Assembly: GCF_014218355.1 (NCBI RefSeq)
Contig: NZ_AP023368.1
Coordinates: 5,557,911 to 5,621,910 of the forward strand
Reading direction: 5' to 3'
DNA length: 64,000 bases
Source of the DNA: Anaerocolumna chitinilytica
GTDB taxonomy: Bacteria > Bacillota > Clostridia > Lachnospirales > Lachnospiraceae
Shown: positions 52,852 to 63,328 of the stretch, in pieces
How the letters are laid out: each line of letters opens with the position of its first letter
Position numbering within the stretch: the first letter of the stretch is position 1
Notes under the pieces: generated by a model
Seen by the model: the letters and a program-made list of their open reading frames with translations, nothing else
What the model was told of the DNA's origin: nothing
Databases searched by the model: none
Translations under genes and position numbers: made by a program

Positions 52852-53546
52852 TATTCCCTCCTAAAGAACACTCTTTCTGTATATCATTATGGACATGATT
52901 CATCATTAGAATTAAAAACTATAAACAAACTATATTATATATTTAAAATCAGAATCTAATCTATTGTAGTTTGCAGATACGTGATTTAATAATTATATCA
53001 AATTTTGATTATTATCAAATATTCGTTATTAGTTAATACCTTTACTTATAGAGTTTAATATAGTAATTCTCTCTTAAATGATATTTTTATCAAACTTAAA
53101 GAATAGTAAGAGGACTTTGACCGACTTTGTTTTATTAGTCTACATAAATATATAATGTTTATCGAATGAAAATATAGTTTTTCTATATCTTTTTTATTAT
53201 ATCATTAATAAATTTATTTATCCATAAAAATACTAAATTTTTTACCTGTATATAGTCATTTAATAATATAATAAAGTAATAATAGCAATGTTTCACGTGA
53301 AACATTTTATTGTTATAATAATATAAAACAGAATAATTAGCACTTCCATATATTAAGATATAAAAACTACAGTCCTTGAATAATACTTATAATCAGTTGG
53401 ATATAGTAACTTAATTTTTTTTACTTTTGTTGTTCTGTTTTTTATTTTTACTTTTGCAATTTGATTTTTTTATCTTGCGATTTTATTTTTTATTCTAACT
53501 TTAAGCTCTTTTTATGTGATTTTTATTTATATAAACTATTATAAAA
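52852..53546. other. Long AT-rich region between parA and the two-component genes
   Basis: Nearly 700 bp without a supportable gene. It contains the second parS site, and 53410-53530 is a series of T tracts (four to eight T) on the plus strand at short intervals, the type of sequence that bends DNA. In Bacillus the noc gene lies at this place; none is seen here. Confidence 0.6.
53289..53304. promoter_or_regulatory. parS site upstream of parA
   Basis: A second perfect TGTTTCACGTGAAACA, outside coding sequence, about 440 bp upstream of the parA start and 1.35 kb from the first. Confidence 0.95.
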
Positions 53547-53588
53547 CAAAAATAGGATGAGACTATTTATTGCCTCATCCTATTTTTG
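53547..53588. terminator. Terminator after the response regulator
   Basis: AAAATAGGATGAG and CTCATCCTATTTT form a perfect 13-bp stem with a 12-base loop. T runs flank it on both strands. Confidence 0.85.
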
Positions 53589-53672
53589 CTCTATGTACTT
53601 AATAATTTTTAAATAATATCAATTATAAAAATATGTTTTGTATCAAAAACTTTATGTCTTACTCCTTCTGTT

Positions 53673-54320
53673 TTAGAGTACTTCTACTATATTATTTTTA
53701 ATTGCATAAACAGCAGCTTGAGTACGATCAGAAACTGAAATCTTTCTAAAAATATTAGACACATGATTTTTAACAGTTTTTTCGCTTATGGATAAATTAT
53801 AGGCTATTTCTTTATTAAACAGACCTTCTGTAATTAATTTTAGAACTTCCATTTCACGCTTGGTAAGAAGACTTTCACTGGATGTGATATCTTCTTTTCC
53901 TTCTAATTTTTCATTTAGCAATGGAATCATATTTGGTTGTATATATGTTTCTCCCCTATATACCGCAAAGATTGCTCTTCTAAGTAAATCACTTTCAGAA
54001 TCTTTTAAAATATAACCGTTAACACCAATCTCTACAGCTTTTAATAAATATTCAATTTCATTATGGATAGTTAATATTAAAACCTTAGTAGTATGCTTCA
54101 TCTCTCTAAGCTTTTCTAATACCTTCAAGCCACCCATTCTTGGCATATTTATATCCAATAACAAAACATCCGGCTTCTTACTTTCCAACTGTTCCAGACA
54201 CTCTATGCCATCCCCTGCTTCACCTACAACTACAATATCTCCCTCTAATTCCAAAAGCTGTTTTAACCCTTCCCTTATCATTTTGTGATCATCTGATATA
54301 ACTACCCTTATACTATTCAT
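53673..54320 (-). CDS. NarL/DegU-family response regulator
   Basis: A 215-residue regulator. The receiver domain has the acidic pair in VISDDHKM, the phosphorylated Asp in VLLLDINMP, and the Lys in YILKDSE. The C-terminal LuxR helix-turn-helix (LTKREMEVLKLITEGLFNKEI) binds DNA. It overlaps the kinase gene by eight bases. Target genes are unknown. Confidence 0.93.
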   Translation of the reverse strand: MNSIRVVISDDHKMIREGLKQLLELEGDIVVVGEAGDGIECLEQLESKKPDVLLLDINMPRMGGLKVLEKLREMKHTTKVLILTIHNEIEYLLKAVEIGVNGYILKDSESDLLRRAIFAVYRGETYIQPNMIPLLNEKLEGKEDITSSESLLTKREMEVLKLITEGLFNKEIAYNLSISEKTVKNHVSNIFRKISVSDRTQAAVYAIKNNIVEVL

Positions 54321-55422
54321 TTGTTTCCCTCCATATCTTAATTAAAGGAATTTTTATAGAAATCTTTGTTCCTTCTTTCTCCACTGACTCAATATTAAAT
54401 TCTCCTGATAATATTGAAACCCTCTCTTTCATCATTGACAATCCATAACCAGAAAAAATATTATCATGAGCCTTTTGCAAGGTATCATCCTTTATGCCAA
54501 TTCCATCATCTTTTACTTGTACTCTTACGGATTTATCTGAATAATATATATCAACCCAGATTGCATTTGCCTTGCCATGTTTTATTGCATTGTTTACAGA
54601 TTCCTGTATAATACGAAATAATGTAAGGTTTATAACAGGCAGCAAAATCTTTTCTTTGTTATGTATTTTAAAGTTAACTTTTATATTATAATTATTTGAG
54701 ACATCACGGATGTATTTCTGAATTGCAGGAATCAATCCTAAATCATCTAAAGCCATTGGTCTCAAACCGTAAATAATATTTCTCATATCGTTAATGGTTG
54801 ATTTAATAGTTCCAACCATCGTTTGTAACTCTAACTTAGCTCTTATTGGATCTAAATCGATTAATCGCGTACATAACTCTGTTTTATGCATCATAGTAGT
54901 TAAATTCTGCACCGTTGAATCATGTAAATCTCTAGCGATTCGCTTTCTTTCATTTTCCTGTGTTTCAATTATATTTAGTCCAAGTTCATAACTTATTTTA
55001 TTATCTTCTCTATTCTTACAAGAAGAATTCATAGTTTTTGAATATGAATCCTCACAAATATTACCCTTTAATGTATGAAAACAATTCTTAATATTATCTA
55101 AGTTATTTTTTCTCTTTATACATTCAAGAAATTTCTCTTCAGCCAGCTTTATTTCCTGCTCTATTTTATTTTTTCTCGTCATTAGCTGAGATAATTTCTT
55201 ATTTTTTTCATCTGTATTTAATAAATAAACTTCACTGTTTACATCTTCTGTCATTAATGATGAGATACTTTTTTGTTCTTTTTTCTTTTTTTCTTCCAAC
55301 AGCTTCAGTTTTATATTAATTTGATTCATTTCTTCCTGAACTATTTTCTCATTATCATCAATATAATACAAAGCATCCCTTAACTGTTCCATAAAACCCA
55401 TATTATCTTCCTGATAAATCAT
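54313..55422 (-). CDS. DegS-like sensor histidine kinase
   Basis: A 369-residue kinase without membrane helices. The first 150 residues are coiled coil. The HisKA_3 box ERKRIARDLHDSTVQNL holds the phospho-acceptor His, and the ATPase domain has NAIKHGKA and DDGIGI. It resembles DegS, which senses inside the cell. The start could be 55422 or 55401; both have ribosome sites. It works with the overlapping response regulator. Confidence 0.9.
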   Translation of the reverse strand: MIYQEDNMGFMEQLRDALYYIDDNEKIVQEEMNQINIKLKLLEEKKKKEQKSISSLMTEDVNSEVYLLNTDEKNKKLSQLMTRKNKIEQEIKLAEEKFLECIKRKNNLDNIKNCFHTLKGNICEDSYSKTMNSSCKNREDNKISYELGLNIIETQENERKRIARDLHDSTVQNLTTMMHKTELCTRLIDLDPIRAKLELQTMVGTIKSTINDMRNIIYGLRPMALDDLGLIPAIQKYIRDVSNNYNIKVNFKIHNKEKILLPVINLTLFRIIQESVNNAIKHGKANAIWVDIYYSDKSVRVQVKDDGIGIKDDTLQKAHDNIFSGYGLSMMKERVSILSGEFNIESVEKEGTKISIKIPLIKIWRETNE

Positions 55423-55605
55423 ATTTTTATTCTCCCGTATGTACTCAAAATTTTAGAATATCAGGGTTATGTAAATGTGTTTTTATTCATTAAATATAAA
55501 TATTTTCTGATTAGCTTCTAATGTATATATTTTATACCATTTATTACATTTTTAAAAGTACTTTTTTATTTTTTGACATATTTTTATCACATTTTACTAA
55601 TTTAT

Positions 55606-56043
55606 TTAATGATTGCATTTTCTATAAAAATTTTCCGGATTTATTTCATATTTTATCATATTTTGTTGTATTTTGTCATCATATGTTTTTAAAAATCCAA
55701 CTTTTTCAAATAAACCACCTTGATTCTCTTTCGTTACAGCGTAAACTTTATGGAATTCTGATTGAAATCCTTTATCTACAGCAAACCTTAATAGGAATTC
55801 ACCATTTTGCTGATTTCTCTTTTCTTCTATAATAGCAAGATTTTCTATATAGCAATCTTCTCCGGAAGGCTTAATAAGTGCTGCTCCAATAGGGGTGTCT
55901 TCCTTTAACCCCTCATATAGAATAATGTAATTATTGGAAATATCATAATTATGCACTGTTCTACTAATTCCAAATACCTTTTCCCATATTTCATATATTT
56001 CAGAAAGCTTATTACTGTCCTTTATTTCTTTTACCTGTACCAT
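55606..56043 (-). CDS. GNAT family N-acetyltransferase
   Basis: A 145-residue single GNAT domain. Strand 4 and the acetyl-CoA loop appear as YIENLAIIEEKRNQQNGE, with a final GLFEKVGF motif. The substrate is unknown. It lies between rsmG and the two-component genes. Confidence 0.8.
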   Translation of the reverse strand: MVQVKEIKDSNKLSEIYEIWEKVFGISRTVHNYDISNNYIILYEGLKEDTPIGAALIKPSGEDCYIENLAIIEEKRNQQNGEFLLRFAVDKGFQSEFHKVYAVTKENQGGLFEKVGFLKTYDDKIQQNMIKYEINPENFYRKCNH

Positions 56044-56074
56044 ACTTACTCCCTTCTTTTACAATATATTTTAT

Positions 56075-56791
56075 TTATTGTAATGGCTCTTTGGCAGGCT
56101 TTCCAGCCAACCTCGGATATTTCATTGATGTTTTCTCAACTTTTTCAATTAATATTAAAGCTCTTCCCATGTTTTCATTCAGTGAGAATTCATCAAAGGT
56201 TTTAACTTTTCCGCCCAGTATATTTATTGCCTTTTTAGCTGTGTCTAATTCTTCCTTTATATTTATACCTTTATACGAAATAAACATACCATTTATTTTT
56301 ACAAATGGTATACAATATTCTGATAAGGTCGAGAGATTAGATACTGCTCTTGATACACATAAATCATATTTCTCGCGGTGCGAACTATCTCTGCCTAGAT
56401 CCTCTGCTCTTCCATGTATAGCATGAATATCTGTCAAACCGAGTTCAGATATAACCTCATTTAAAAATGTAACCCTCTTATTTAAGGAATCAATCAACGT
56501 AACAGTAAGCTTTGGAAAGGCAATTTTTAATGGTATACCAGGAAATCCAGCACCGGTTCCAATATCAATAACCTTTAATGCTTGATTAACATTATAAACC
56601 TTTATTATACTTAAACTATCTATAAAATGTTTTACAATAACCTCATCATAATCCGTAATAGCAGTAAGATTCATAACTTTATTTTTTTCTATCAGCATTT
56701 CATAATATTTTACAAACTGCTCTGCCTGCTCTTGCGTAAGCTCTATATGATGATTTCTTGCTTCATCTAGTAACTTTTTTGTATTATCCAT
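56075..56791 (-). CDS. rsmG: 16S rRNA (guanine-527-N7)-methyltransferase
   Basis: A 238-residue SAM methyltransferase. The SAM loop is IDIGTGAGFPGIPLKI, followed by LIDSLNKRVTFLNEV and the conserved SRAVSNLSTL. It methylates G527 of 16S rRNA; loss often gives low-level streptomycin resistance. It is a standard member of the origin-proximal cluster, 239 bp after mnmG. Confidence 0.96.
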   Translation of the reverse strand: MDNTKKLLDEARNHHIELTQEQAEQFVKYYEMLIEKNKVMNLTAITDYDEVIVKHFIDSLSIIKVYNVNQALKVIDIGTGAGFPGIPLKIAFPKLTVTLIDSLNKRVTFLNEVISELGLTDIHAIHGRAEDLGRDSSHREKYDLCVSRAVSNLSTLSEYCIPFVKINGMFISYKGINIKEELDTAKKAINILGGKVKTFDEFSLNENMGRALILIEKVEKTSMKYPRLAGKPAKEPLQ

Positions 56792-56954
56792 ATATATCCT
56801 TTCGTGAATATCCAGTCTATGCTGGATACTCTGAATATTTAATTGTAAAATTGACAGCTGGCATTCATCCTGGCAGCCATAATCTTTCCAACGCGTTTGA
56901 CCTTCTTTATTATACCTTATTTTAAGCTTCCTATTATTTCTTATAAGTATAACA

Positions 56955-56986
56955 CAGGCAGTTTACATTTTACAGCAAACTGCCTT
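56955..56986 (-). terminator. Hairpin after mnmG
   Basis: AGGCAGTTT and AAACTGCCT pair over nine bases with a 12-base loop, 45 bp after the mnmG stop. The T run is weak, so partial readthrough to rsmG is likely. Confidence 0.55.
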
Positions 56987-57030
56987 AATATAAATTTTAT
57001 TTATAGAATTATCTTCTGGTATTCTATATT

Positions 57031-58917
57031 TTAGCTACTTCTTCTCATAAATTGCTCCAGATAAACTAGTAACACTGATATGTCTGCCGGTGATACCCCT
57101 GATATTCTGGATGCTTGTCCTACGGAAGCTGGTCTTAGTTTGATAAGCTTTTGTCTTGCTTCGATTCTTAAACTTTTAATTTCTTCATAATTAATATTTT
57201 CCGGAATAATCTTACCTTCAAGTTTCTTAAACTGTTCTACCTGTCTTAGCTGTCTCTCGATATATCCATTATACTTAATATTAATATTTACCTGGTCTCT
57301 TATATCTTTAGGTAATGGTTTTCTTTGTGTATCAATGGGTTCCAGCATATCATAATTTAATTCCGGCCTTCTTATTAATTCCCCTATTGTAGTACCGGTC
57401 TTTAATTCCTGGCTGTTGTTTGTATTTAAGAATTCCTGTACGAAAGAAGTAGCACCGATTAATGTTTCATTTACTCTTTTCGTTTCTTTTTCAATTTCTT
57501 CTTCCTTTTTTAACAGTCCCTGATATCTTTCTTCCTTTATTAATCCAACCTGATAACCTTTTCCTGTCAAGCGTAGATCCGCGTTATCCTGCCTTAGCAG
57601 TAACCGATATTCAGCTCTTGATGTCATCATTCGATATGGTTCATGAGTTTCTTTCGTAACCAGGTCATCTATTAATACCCCTATATATGCTTCAGATCGG
57701 TCTAATATTAATGGGTCCCTATTAAGTAATTTCATAGCTGCATTTATTCCCGCAATTAATCCCTGTGCCGCAGCTTCTTCGTATCCTGAACTTCCATTGA
57801 ACTGACCACCGCTAAATAAACCTTCGACATTTTTGAATTCCAGAGTTGCTTTTAGTTGGTTTGGATTAATACAATCATACTCGATTGCATATGCATTCCT
57901 GACTATTTTTGCATTCTCTAATCCTGCCACACTTCTGTACATCTGATATTGAACATCTTCCGGAAGTGAGCTGGACATGCCTCCTACATACATCTCATTT
58001 GTATAATTTCCTTCTGGTTCAATAAACACCTGATGTCTTTCTTTATCAGCAAACCTTACAACTTTATCTTCAATAGACGGACAATATCTTGGACCTGTTC
58101 CTTTTATATCTCCGCAAAATAATGGAGAACGATGTATGTTATCCCGTATAATCTTATGTGTTGATTCATTTGTGTAAGTTAGCCAGCAGGATACCTGTTC
58201 TTTTCTAATATCTTCTTCCTTGTTAGTAAAAGAAAAAGGTACAATTTCTTCATCTCCTAATTGCTCCTCCATCTTACTAAAATCAATAGAACGCTTATCA
58301 ATTCTCGCCGGTGTTCCGGTCTTAAAACGGTATATCTCAATACCAGCGCTTTTTAAGGATTCCGTAAGGTAATTAGCTGATTTTAAGCCATTGGGTCCTG
58401 TATAATTACTGATATCTCCTGTTATACATCTTGCATTTAAATATGTGCCAGTACATAAAATTACTGCTTTGGCAGGATAGATTGCTCCTGTAAAGGTCTT
58501 TACTCCTGTAACCTTTCCTTCTTCCACAAGTATTTCAGTAACTTCCGCCTGCTTTAGAGTAAGGTTGTCCGTATTCTCCAGAATTTTTCTCATTTCTCTG
58601 CTATAATCCTGTTTATCAGCCTGTGCTCTTAAGGAATGAACCGCCGGTCCCTTTGATATATTTAACATCTTAGACTGTATATAAGTTTTATCGATGTTTT
58701 TTCCCATCTCTCCGCCTAAAGCATCTATTTCCTTTACCAAATGTCCCTTAGATGTACCTCCAATATTGGGGTTACAAGGCATTAAAGCAATACTATCCAT
58801 GCTTATAGTTAATATTAAAGTATTCTGACCCAGCCGTGAACAGGCTAGTGCTGCTTCACAGCCTGCATGCCCGGCTCCGATTACAACCACATCATAACTT
58901 TCATATATATATGACAT
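57031..58917 (-). CDS. mnmG: tRNA uridine-5-carboxymethylaminomethyl modification enzyme MnmG
   Basis: A 628-residue FAD enzyme. The FAD loop is [13 protein letters not shown], with family motifs [20 protein letters not shown] and the catalytic Cys in SCWLTYTN. With MnmE it makes cmnm5U at the wobble base of tRNAs. It begins 16 bp after mnmE. Confidence 0.98.
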   Translation of the reverse strand: MSYIYESYDVVVIGAGHAGCEAALACSRLGQNTLILTISMDSIALMPCNPNIGGTSKGHLVKEIDALGGEMGKNIDKTYIQSKMLNISKGPAVHSLRAQADKQDYSREMRKILENTDNLTLKQAEVTEILVEEGKVTGVKTFTGAIYPAKAVILCTGTYLNARCITGDISNYTGPNGLKSANYLTESLKSAGIEIYRFKTGTPARIDKRSIDFSKMEEQLGDEEIVPFSFTNKEEDIRKEQVSCWLTYTNESTHKIIRDNIHRSPLFCGDIKGTGPRYCPSIEDKVVRFADKERHQVFIEPEGNYTNEMYVGGMSSSLPEDVQYQMYRSVAGLENAKIVRNAYAIEYDCINPNQLKATLEFKNVEGLFSGGQFNGSSGYEEAAAQGLIAGINAAMKLLNRDPLILDRSEAYIGVLIDDLVTKETHEPYRMMTSRAEYRLLLRQDNADLRLTGKGYQVGLIKEERYQGLLKKEEEIEKETKRVNETLIGATSFVQEFLNTNNSQELKTGTTIGELIRRPELNYDMLEPIDTQRKPLPKDIRDQVNINIKYNGYIERQLRQVEQFKKLEGKIIPENINYEEIKSLRIEARQKLIKLRPASVGQASRISGVSPADISVLLVYLEQFMRRSS

Positions 58918-58933
58918 AAGTTACCTCCTATCT

Positions 58934-60310
58934 CTATTTTCCCATGCAAAATTCACGGAAAATTGTATTTACCAAGTCCTCATCTACCTGCTCTCCGGTT
59001 ATGCTGCCTAATGCTTCATATGCATTCATCAAATCAACTGCATATAAATCTTCAGGCATATTATCATTAATTGTTTCCATTACTATCTTAAGACTTTCCT
59101 GTCCTCGCCTTAATGCCTCTTCCTGTCTTAAATTTGTAATATACACTTCGTCATTATATTCTAATATACCTTTAAAATACATATTTTTAATATATTCTTC
59201 CAGTTCTTCTAACCCTTCTTTTTCTTTCGCAGATATAAATAGTACTTCTTTCTTCAATTTTTGATTTATTGTCTCAGTATTTATTATGGGACTAAGATCT
59301 GATTTATTTAATAAGACAACTGCATTCTTGTCTTTTATCAATTCTATAATTTCTTCATCATTTTCATCCAACGGTTGTGATGCATCTACGACATAAAGAA
59401 TTAAGTCACTATCCATTGTCATAGATCTGGCTCTTTCTACTCCCATGTTTTCCACTATATCCGTTGTGTTTCTAATTCCTGCCGTGTCTATTATATTAAG
59501 GCAGAGATCACCTATCATTATAGATTCTTCCAGTGTATCTCTGGTGGTACCCGGTATATCTGTAACTATTGCTCTGTCCGTTCCCATAAGTGCGTTCAAC
59601 AGTGATGATTTTCCTGCATTGGGTTTACCAACAATTACTGTCTTAATGCCTTCTTTTATAATTCTTCCATTACCCACAGTATCTAAAAGCTTTTGTATAT
59701 CCTTGTTGTAATCATTAATATGATCAGCTAAAAGATATTTAAAGTCATCTAAATCAATATGTTCCGGGTCATCAAGTCCAGCTTCCAGATAAGCCAGATC
59801 ATGCAGAATATTTTCACGAAGTTCCTTTATTTTTGTATAGACATTTCCTTTTAACTGATTAAGAGAATTCTTCAGTGCATAAGTATTTTTTGCATTGATG
59901 ATATCTGATACCGCTTCAGCTTGGGATAAATCTATTCTTCCGTTTAAAAATGCTCTTTTGGTAAACTCACCAGGTTCGGCAATTCTTGCGCCGTTTTTAA
60001 TTACAGTTTCCAATACTTTTTTAGTTACAATCACTCCTCCGTGGCAGTTAATCTCCACTACATCTTCCCTTGTATAGGTATTGGGAGCTTTCATAATTAC
60101 TGTTAAAACTTCATCTATTACTTTTCCATTATCTTTTATATACCCATAATGAACTGTATGACTTTTCATAGAAGATAATTTATTTTCTTCTTTTTTAGGC
60201 TGAAAAACTCTATCTGCAACAGCTATTGCTTCCGGCCCGCTAATACGAATTATACTAATTCCGCCATTGTTTACCGCAGTAGCTATCGCCGCTATTGTAT
60301 CAATATTCAT
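58934..60310 (-). CDS. mnmE: tRNA modification GTPase MnmE
   Basis: A 458-residue protein with an N-terminal folate-binding domain, a helical domain and an inserted G domain (GKPNAGKSS, DIPGTTRDT, NKSD). It ends in CMGK, the FC[IM]GK cysteine motif needed for tRNA modification. It acts as a dimer with MnmG. Confidence 0.97.
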   Translation of the reverse strand: MNIDTIAAIATAVNNGGISIIRISGPEAIAVADRVFQPKKEENKLSSMKSHTVHYGYIKDNGKVIDEVLTVIMKAPNTYTREDVVEINCHGGVIVTKKVLETVIKNGARIAEPGEFTKRAFLNGRIDLSQAEAVSDIINAKNTYALKNSLNQLKGNVYTKIKELRENILHDLAYLEAGLDDPEHIDLDDFKYLLADHINDYNKDIQKLLDTVGNGRIIKEGIKTVIVGKPNAGKSSLLNALMGTDRAIVTDIPGTTRDTLEESIMIGDLCLNIIDTAGIRNTTDIVENMGVERARSMTMDSDLILYVVDASQPLDENDEEIIELIKDKNAVVLLNKSDLSPIINTETINQKLKKEVLFISAKEKEGLEELEEYIKNMYFKGILEYNDEVYITNLRQEEALRRGQESLKIVMETINDNMPEDLYAVDLMNAYEALGSITGEQVDEDLVNTIFREFCMGK

Positions 60311-60405
60311 TTCTTACCTCATTCCTGCGAATAATCTTTGCGTCTAAAAAACTTTATTTTTATAAACATTCATTTGGATACTTCAGTATACTTAAAAATT
60401 AGACA

Positions 60406-60429
60406 GAGTGAAAGATTAATCTTTCACTC
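60406..60429. other. Perfect 24-bp palindrome between jag and mnmE
   Basis: GAGTGAAAGATT is followed directly by its reverse complement. It may be part of jag termination or an operator. No T run follows at once. Confidence 0.55.
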
Positions 60430-60492
60430 CGACTTCACTTATACCTTCCGTATATTAATATACAGAAATATACCTTTACTTCTAGCTTTACT

Positions 60493-60530
60493 TTAAAAAA
60501 AGCGTATCAAAGCTATTACCTTTAATACGC
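60493..60530 (-). terminator. Terminator after jag
   Basis: On the minus strand GCGTATTAAAGG and a following CTTTGATACGC form a stem, then seven T residues, 10 bp after the jag stop. Confidence 0.75.
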
Positions 60531-60539
60531 CCTTCTTCT

Positions 60540-61301
60540 TTATTCTACTTCGCTTGTTTTAACAACATCTTCTCTGTGCTTATGAGTGTATCCGCCATAT
60601 TCTTTTTTTTGTTTATTACCATATTGGGTTTTATAATGGCTGTTTTGATTGTTGTATTTATATTCCTTTTGCTGTGCACTCTTCTTCAAAGTAACTACAA
60701 CTTTTCTAAACGGTTCTTCACCTTCACTATGTGTTTCCACAAATTTATCATTCTGAAGGACAGAATGAATAATTCTTCTCTCATACGGATTCATAGGTTC
60801 CAGAGCAACAGGTTTTCTTGTTCTCTTTACTTTAAATGCGATATTCTTACCCAAGTTTTCTAAGGTTTCTTTTCTTCTTTGTCTGTAGTTTTCTGTATCA
60901 AGTTTAACTTTAATATACTTTTCACTGCCTTTATTTAATACCAGGCTTACAAGGTATTGAAGAGAATCCAGAGTCTGACCTCTCTTACCGATTAATACCC
61001 CCATATCATCACCAAGTACATTGATATCCATGGAGGATTCCTCCTCATCAAAGTTAACTTCAACAGTAGCTTCGATTCCCATTGCCTTAAATACTTTACT
61101 CAGAAAATCCTTTGCTGCATAGTCGGCACCTTGTTTCATCCTGGCTTTTATCTTAGCAGGTTTGTTAAACAGGCCTAAAAAGCCGCTGCTCTCTTTTTCA
61201 ATTACCTCATACTCAATACGGTCACTTGTCGTTTGTAGTTTAATAAGTGCTTCTGTTATGGCTTCATCTACAGTTTTTGCAGTAATTTCCAACCAATCCA
61301 T
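60540..61301 (-). CDS. jag: RNA-binding protein Jag (KhpB)
   Basis: A 253-residue protein with the Jag-N domain (residues 1-55, including SSGFLGLFNKPAKIKARMK), a KH domain with DDMGVLIGKRGQTLDSLQYL, an R3H domain (RRIIHSVLQ) and a Lys/Tyr/Asn-rich tail. It binds RNA and influences cell-wall growth in relatives. The gene begins directly after the yidC stop, so the two are coupled. Confidence 0.96.
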   Translation of the reverse strand: MDWLEITAKTVDEAITEALIKLQTTSDRIEYEVIEKESSGFLGLFNKPAKIKARMKQGADYAAKDFLSKVFKAMGIEATVEVNFDEEESSMDINVLGDDMGVLIGKRGQTLDSLQYLVSLVLNKGSEKYIKVKLDTENYRQRRKETLENLGKNIAFKVKRTRKPVALEPMNPYERRIIHSVLQNDKFVETHSEGEEPFRKVVVTLKKSAQQKEYKYNNQNSHYKTQYGNKQKKEYGGYTHKHREDVVKTSEVE

Positions 61302-62582
61302 TTACTTATCCCCCTTATTATCCTTGTTCCTCGATTTCAGGAGATTCGCATTTGCAGAAATACTTCCCGGTTTATAGGTTGTATCACTCTTTCCTGAATT
61401 TGAGTCAACATAATTTTTCTTAACTGAATTTGCATAGTCAGAGGTAGAACCTGAATTTTCTGGCACTTGAGTTTGCAGTCTTGATGTAATAGATTTTGTC
61501 TGAGTTTTTGCTAAATCTTCTAAAGTGGCATTAGGGTCTAAACCTAACTTAGCTTTCTTCTTGTTTGCTTTTTCAACATTCTTCTTGATCATGTCATCAA
61601 TATCGATTTTGGAAAGTATTCTATTAATAACAAACTGCTGACCAATTGCAAATAAACTACCTGCTATCCAGTAAATACCAATACCAACAGGGAACATAAA
61701 GCAAAATACACCGGACATAATAGGCATAACATTATTCATCATACCCATGGAAGCTGCCATCGGGTTATCCTTATCCACAGGAGTAGGATTAGCTGCCATC
61801 ATTTGCTTTGTTTGAATAAACTGAAAACCAGCTGCTAAGAACGGAATAATAACTCCCGGGAACTTAAGACCCGGTTTGTCAAGAATGTTAATTGTATTAA
61901 AAAGACTGTTTACATCAATAATATGTGTTGAGTTTGTTTTAATAATATCGGCCAATGGCGGGAATTTTGAAACTAATTCATTCCAGTTATCCGGAGTGAA
62001 CTTTGCCAGAATATCAATTATATGGTTCAATGTTAAGTTGCCATTTGCCATCTCAGTAAATTTAACGGTACTTACCTGTCCAGCTTTTGCAAACTCTTTC
62101 ATGATATCAAGGTAATTGCCGTTACTTATAATTGCTTCACCAATATGTTTATACCAAACATTAATCTCTGTTACATAGGCAGGTATATGGTAGATAACCT
62201 GATACAAAGCGAACATTATGGGAAGCTGTATTAATAAGGGAAGACATCCTGAAGTCGGGTTAGCGCCGTACTTCATATATACAGCCTGGGTCTCTGCCTG
62301 CTGTTTTCTCATGGAAGCTTCATCTTTTTTTCCTTTGTACTTAGCAGTGATTGCTGTAAGTTCAGGGTTCATCTTAGCGGAAAGTTTGCTGAATTTCTGT
62401 TGTTTTATTGTCAGCGGCGTCATAAGACCCCTTACAATAAAGGTAAACAAAACGATTACCAATGCTACGTTGTGTATTCCAAACAGTCCTAAAAAAACAT
62501 AGATACCATTTAATATCCGTCCTAAAATAAATGCGATTGGTCCTAATATGCCACCGCTCTGGGTTAATACTGCCTCTAACAA
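61302..62582 (-). CDS. yidC: Membrane protein insertase YidC
   Basis: A 426-residue insertase with five membrane segments and the conserved hydrophilic-groove Arg in FIVRGLMTPL. The C-terminal 110 residues are polar. The start is taken as a TTG at 62582, because GGAGG lies seven bases before it and the next 22 upstream residues (from 62648) are not family-like. A roughly 85-residue loop insertion around residues 165-245 is larger than in Bacillus YidC. Confidence 0.94.
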   Translation of the reverse strand: MLEAVLTQSGGILGPIAFILGRILNGIYVFLGLFGIHNVALVIVLFTFIVRGLMTPLTIKQQKFSKLSAKMNPELTAITAKYKGKKDEASMRKQQAETQAVYMKYGANPTSGCLPLLIQLPIMFALYQVIYHIPAYVTEINVWYKHIGEAIISNGNYLDIMKEFAKAGQVSTVKFTEMANGNLTLNHIIDILAKFTPDNWNELVSKFPPLADIIKTNSTHIIDVNSLFNTINILDKPGLKFPGVIIPFLAAGFQFIQTKQMMAANPTPVDKDNPMAASMGMMNNVMPIMSGVFCFMFPVGIGIYWIAGSLFAIGQQFVINRILSKIDIDDMIKKNVEKANKKKAKLGLDPNATLEDLAKTQTKSITSRLQTQVPENSGSTSDYANSVKKNYVDSNSGKSDTTYKPGSISANANLLKSRNKDNKGDK

Positions 62583-62704
62583 TTTTCTTCCTCCTTGAAC
62601 ATTCCGAACTTGCAGTAATAAAACATCAGACGACATATTTGCCGTCATCCGTTTGATTATAGGAACATCTTTAAGTTCCTATACCTTATAATCCAAAAAA
62701 TAAA

Positions 62705-62917
62705 TTATGGCACAGGATCATATCCGCCTATATGAAAAGGATGACATCTTAAAATACGCCTTACGGCAAGATATCCTCCTTTAATGACACCATATTTTTC
62801 CAGTGCTTGAATAGCATAAGAAGAGCAGGTAGGTACATAGATACAACTTGACCTCCCTTTTAAGGGCGAAATAAATTTCCTGTAAAATTTAATCATTCCT
62901 ATTAAAACTCGCTTCAT
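62705..62917 (-). CDS. yidD: Membrane protein insertion efficiency factor YidD
   Basis: A 70-residue protein with [12 protein letters not shown], the cysteine motif [15 protein letters not shown] and [13 protein letters not shown]. It helps YidC-dependent insertion. The ATG at 62917 overlaps the rnpA stop (TGATG); the GTG one codon earlier is an alternative. Confidence 0.96.
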   Translation of the reverse strand: MKRVLIGMIKFYRKFISPLKGRSSCIYVPTCSSYAIQALEKYGVIKGGYLAVRRILRCHPFHIGGYDPVP

Positions 62918-63267
62918 CACGATTTTGTTGTCTCTTTCAGAATTTTATGCATCCTTGATAAATGAAGTAATGCACTGTTAATTTCCAAGTAGTTTCTACC
63001 CTTTGCTCCTGCTCTTGCTATAACGACAATGTCTAAACCACTATTAAACATTTCCTCGTTTAATCTGTAACTTTCTCTTATTAATCTTGTAATCCTGTGT
63101 CTGATTACACTGTTGCCAACTTTTTTACTAACCGAAACACCGAGTTTGTTTCTTTCTGTATGGTTTTCCATTACGTACATTATCAGATACGTATTGGCTA
63201 AAGACTTTCCGCTTTTATAAACGGACTTAAAGTTGGCATTTTTTTTCATTGATTCTGATAGTTTCAA
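62917..63267 (-). CDS. rnpA: Ribonuclease P protein component
   Basis: A 116-residue basic protein that helps the catalytic RNA bind pre-tRNA. The RNR signature is [20 protein letters not shown]. The start is a TTG (63267), giving the family-like [19 protein letters not shown]. It lies 62 bp after rpmH and overlaps yidD. Confidence 0.95.
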   Translation of the reverse strand: MKLSESMKKNANFKSVYKSGKSLANTYLIMYVMENHTERNKLGVSVSKKVGNSVIRHRITRLIRESYRLNEEMFNSGLDIVVIARAGAKGRNYLEINSALLHLSRMHKILKETTKS

Positions 63268-63328
63268 GACTTTTCGGCCCTTTCTTTAAAAAAGAAATAA
63301 AGAGAAGAAAAGGCCACAGTAATGCGAC

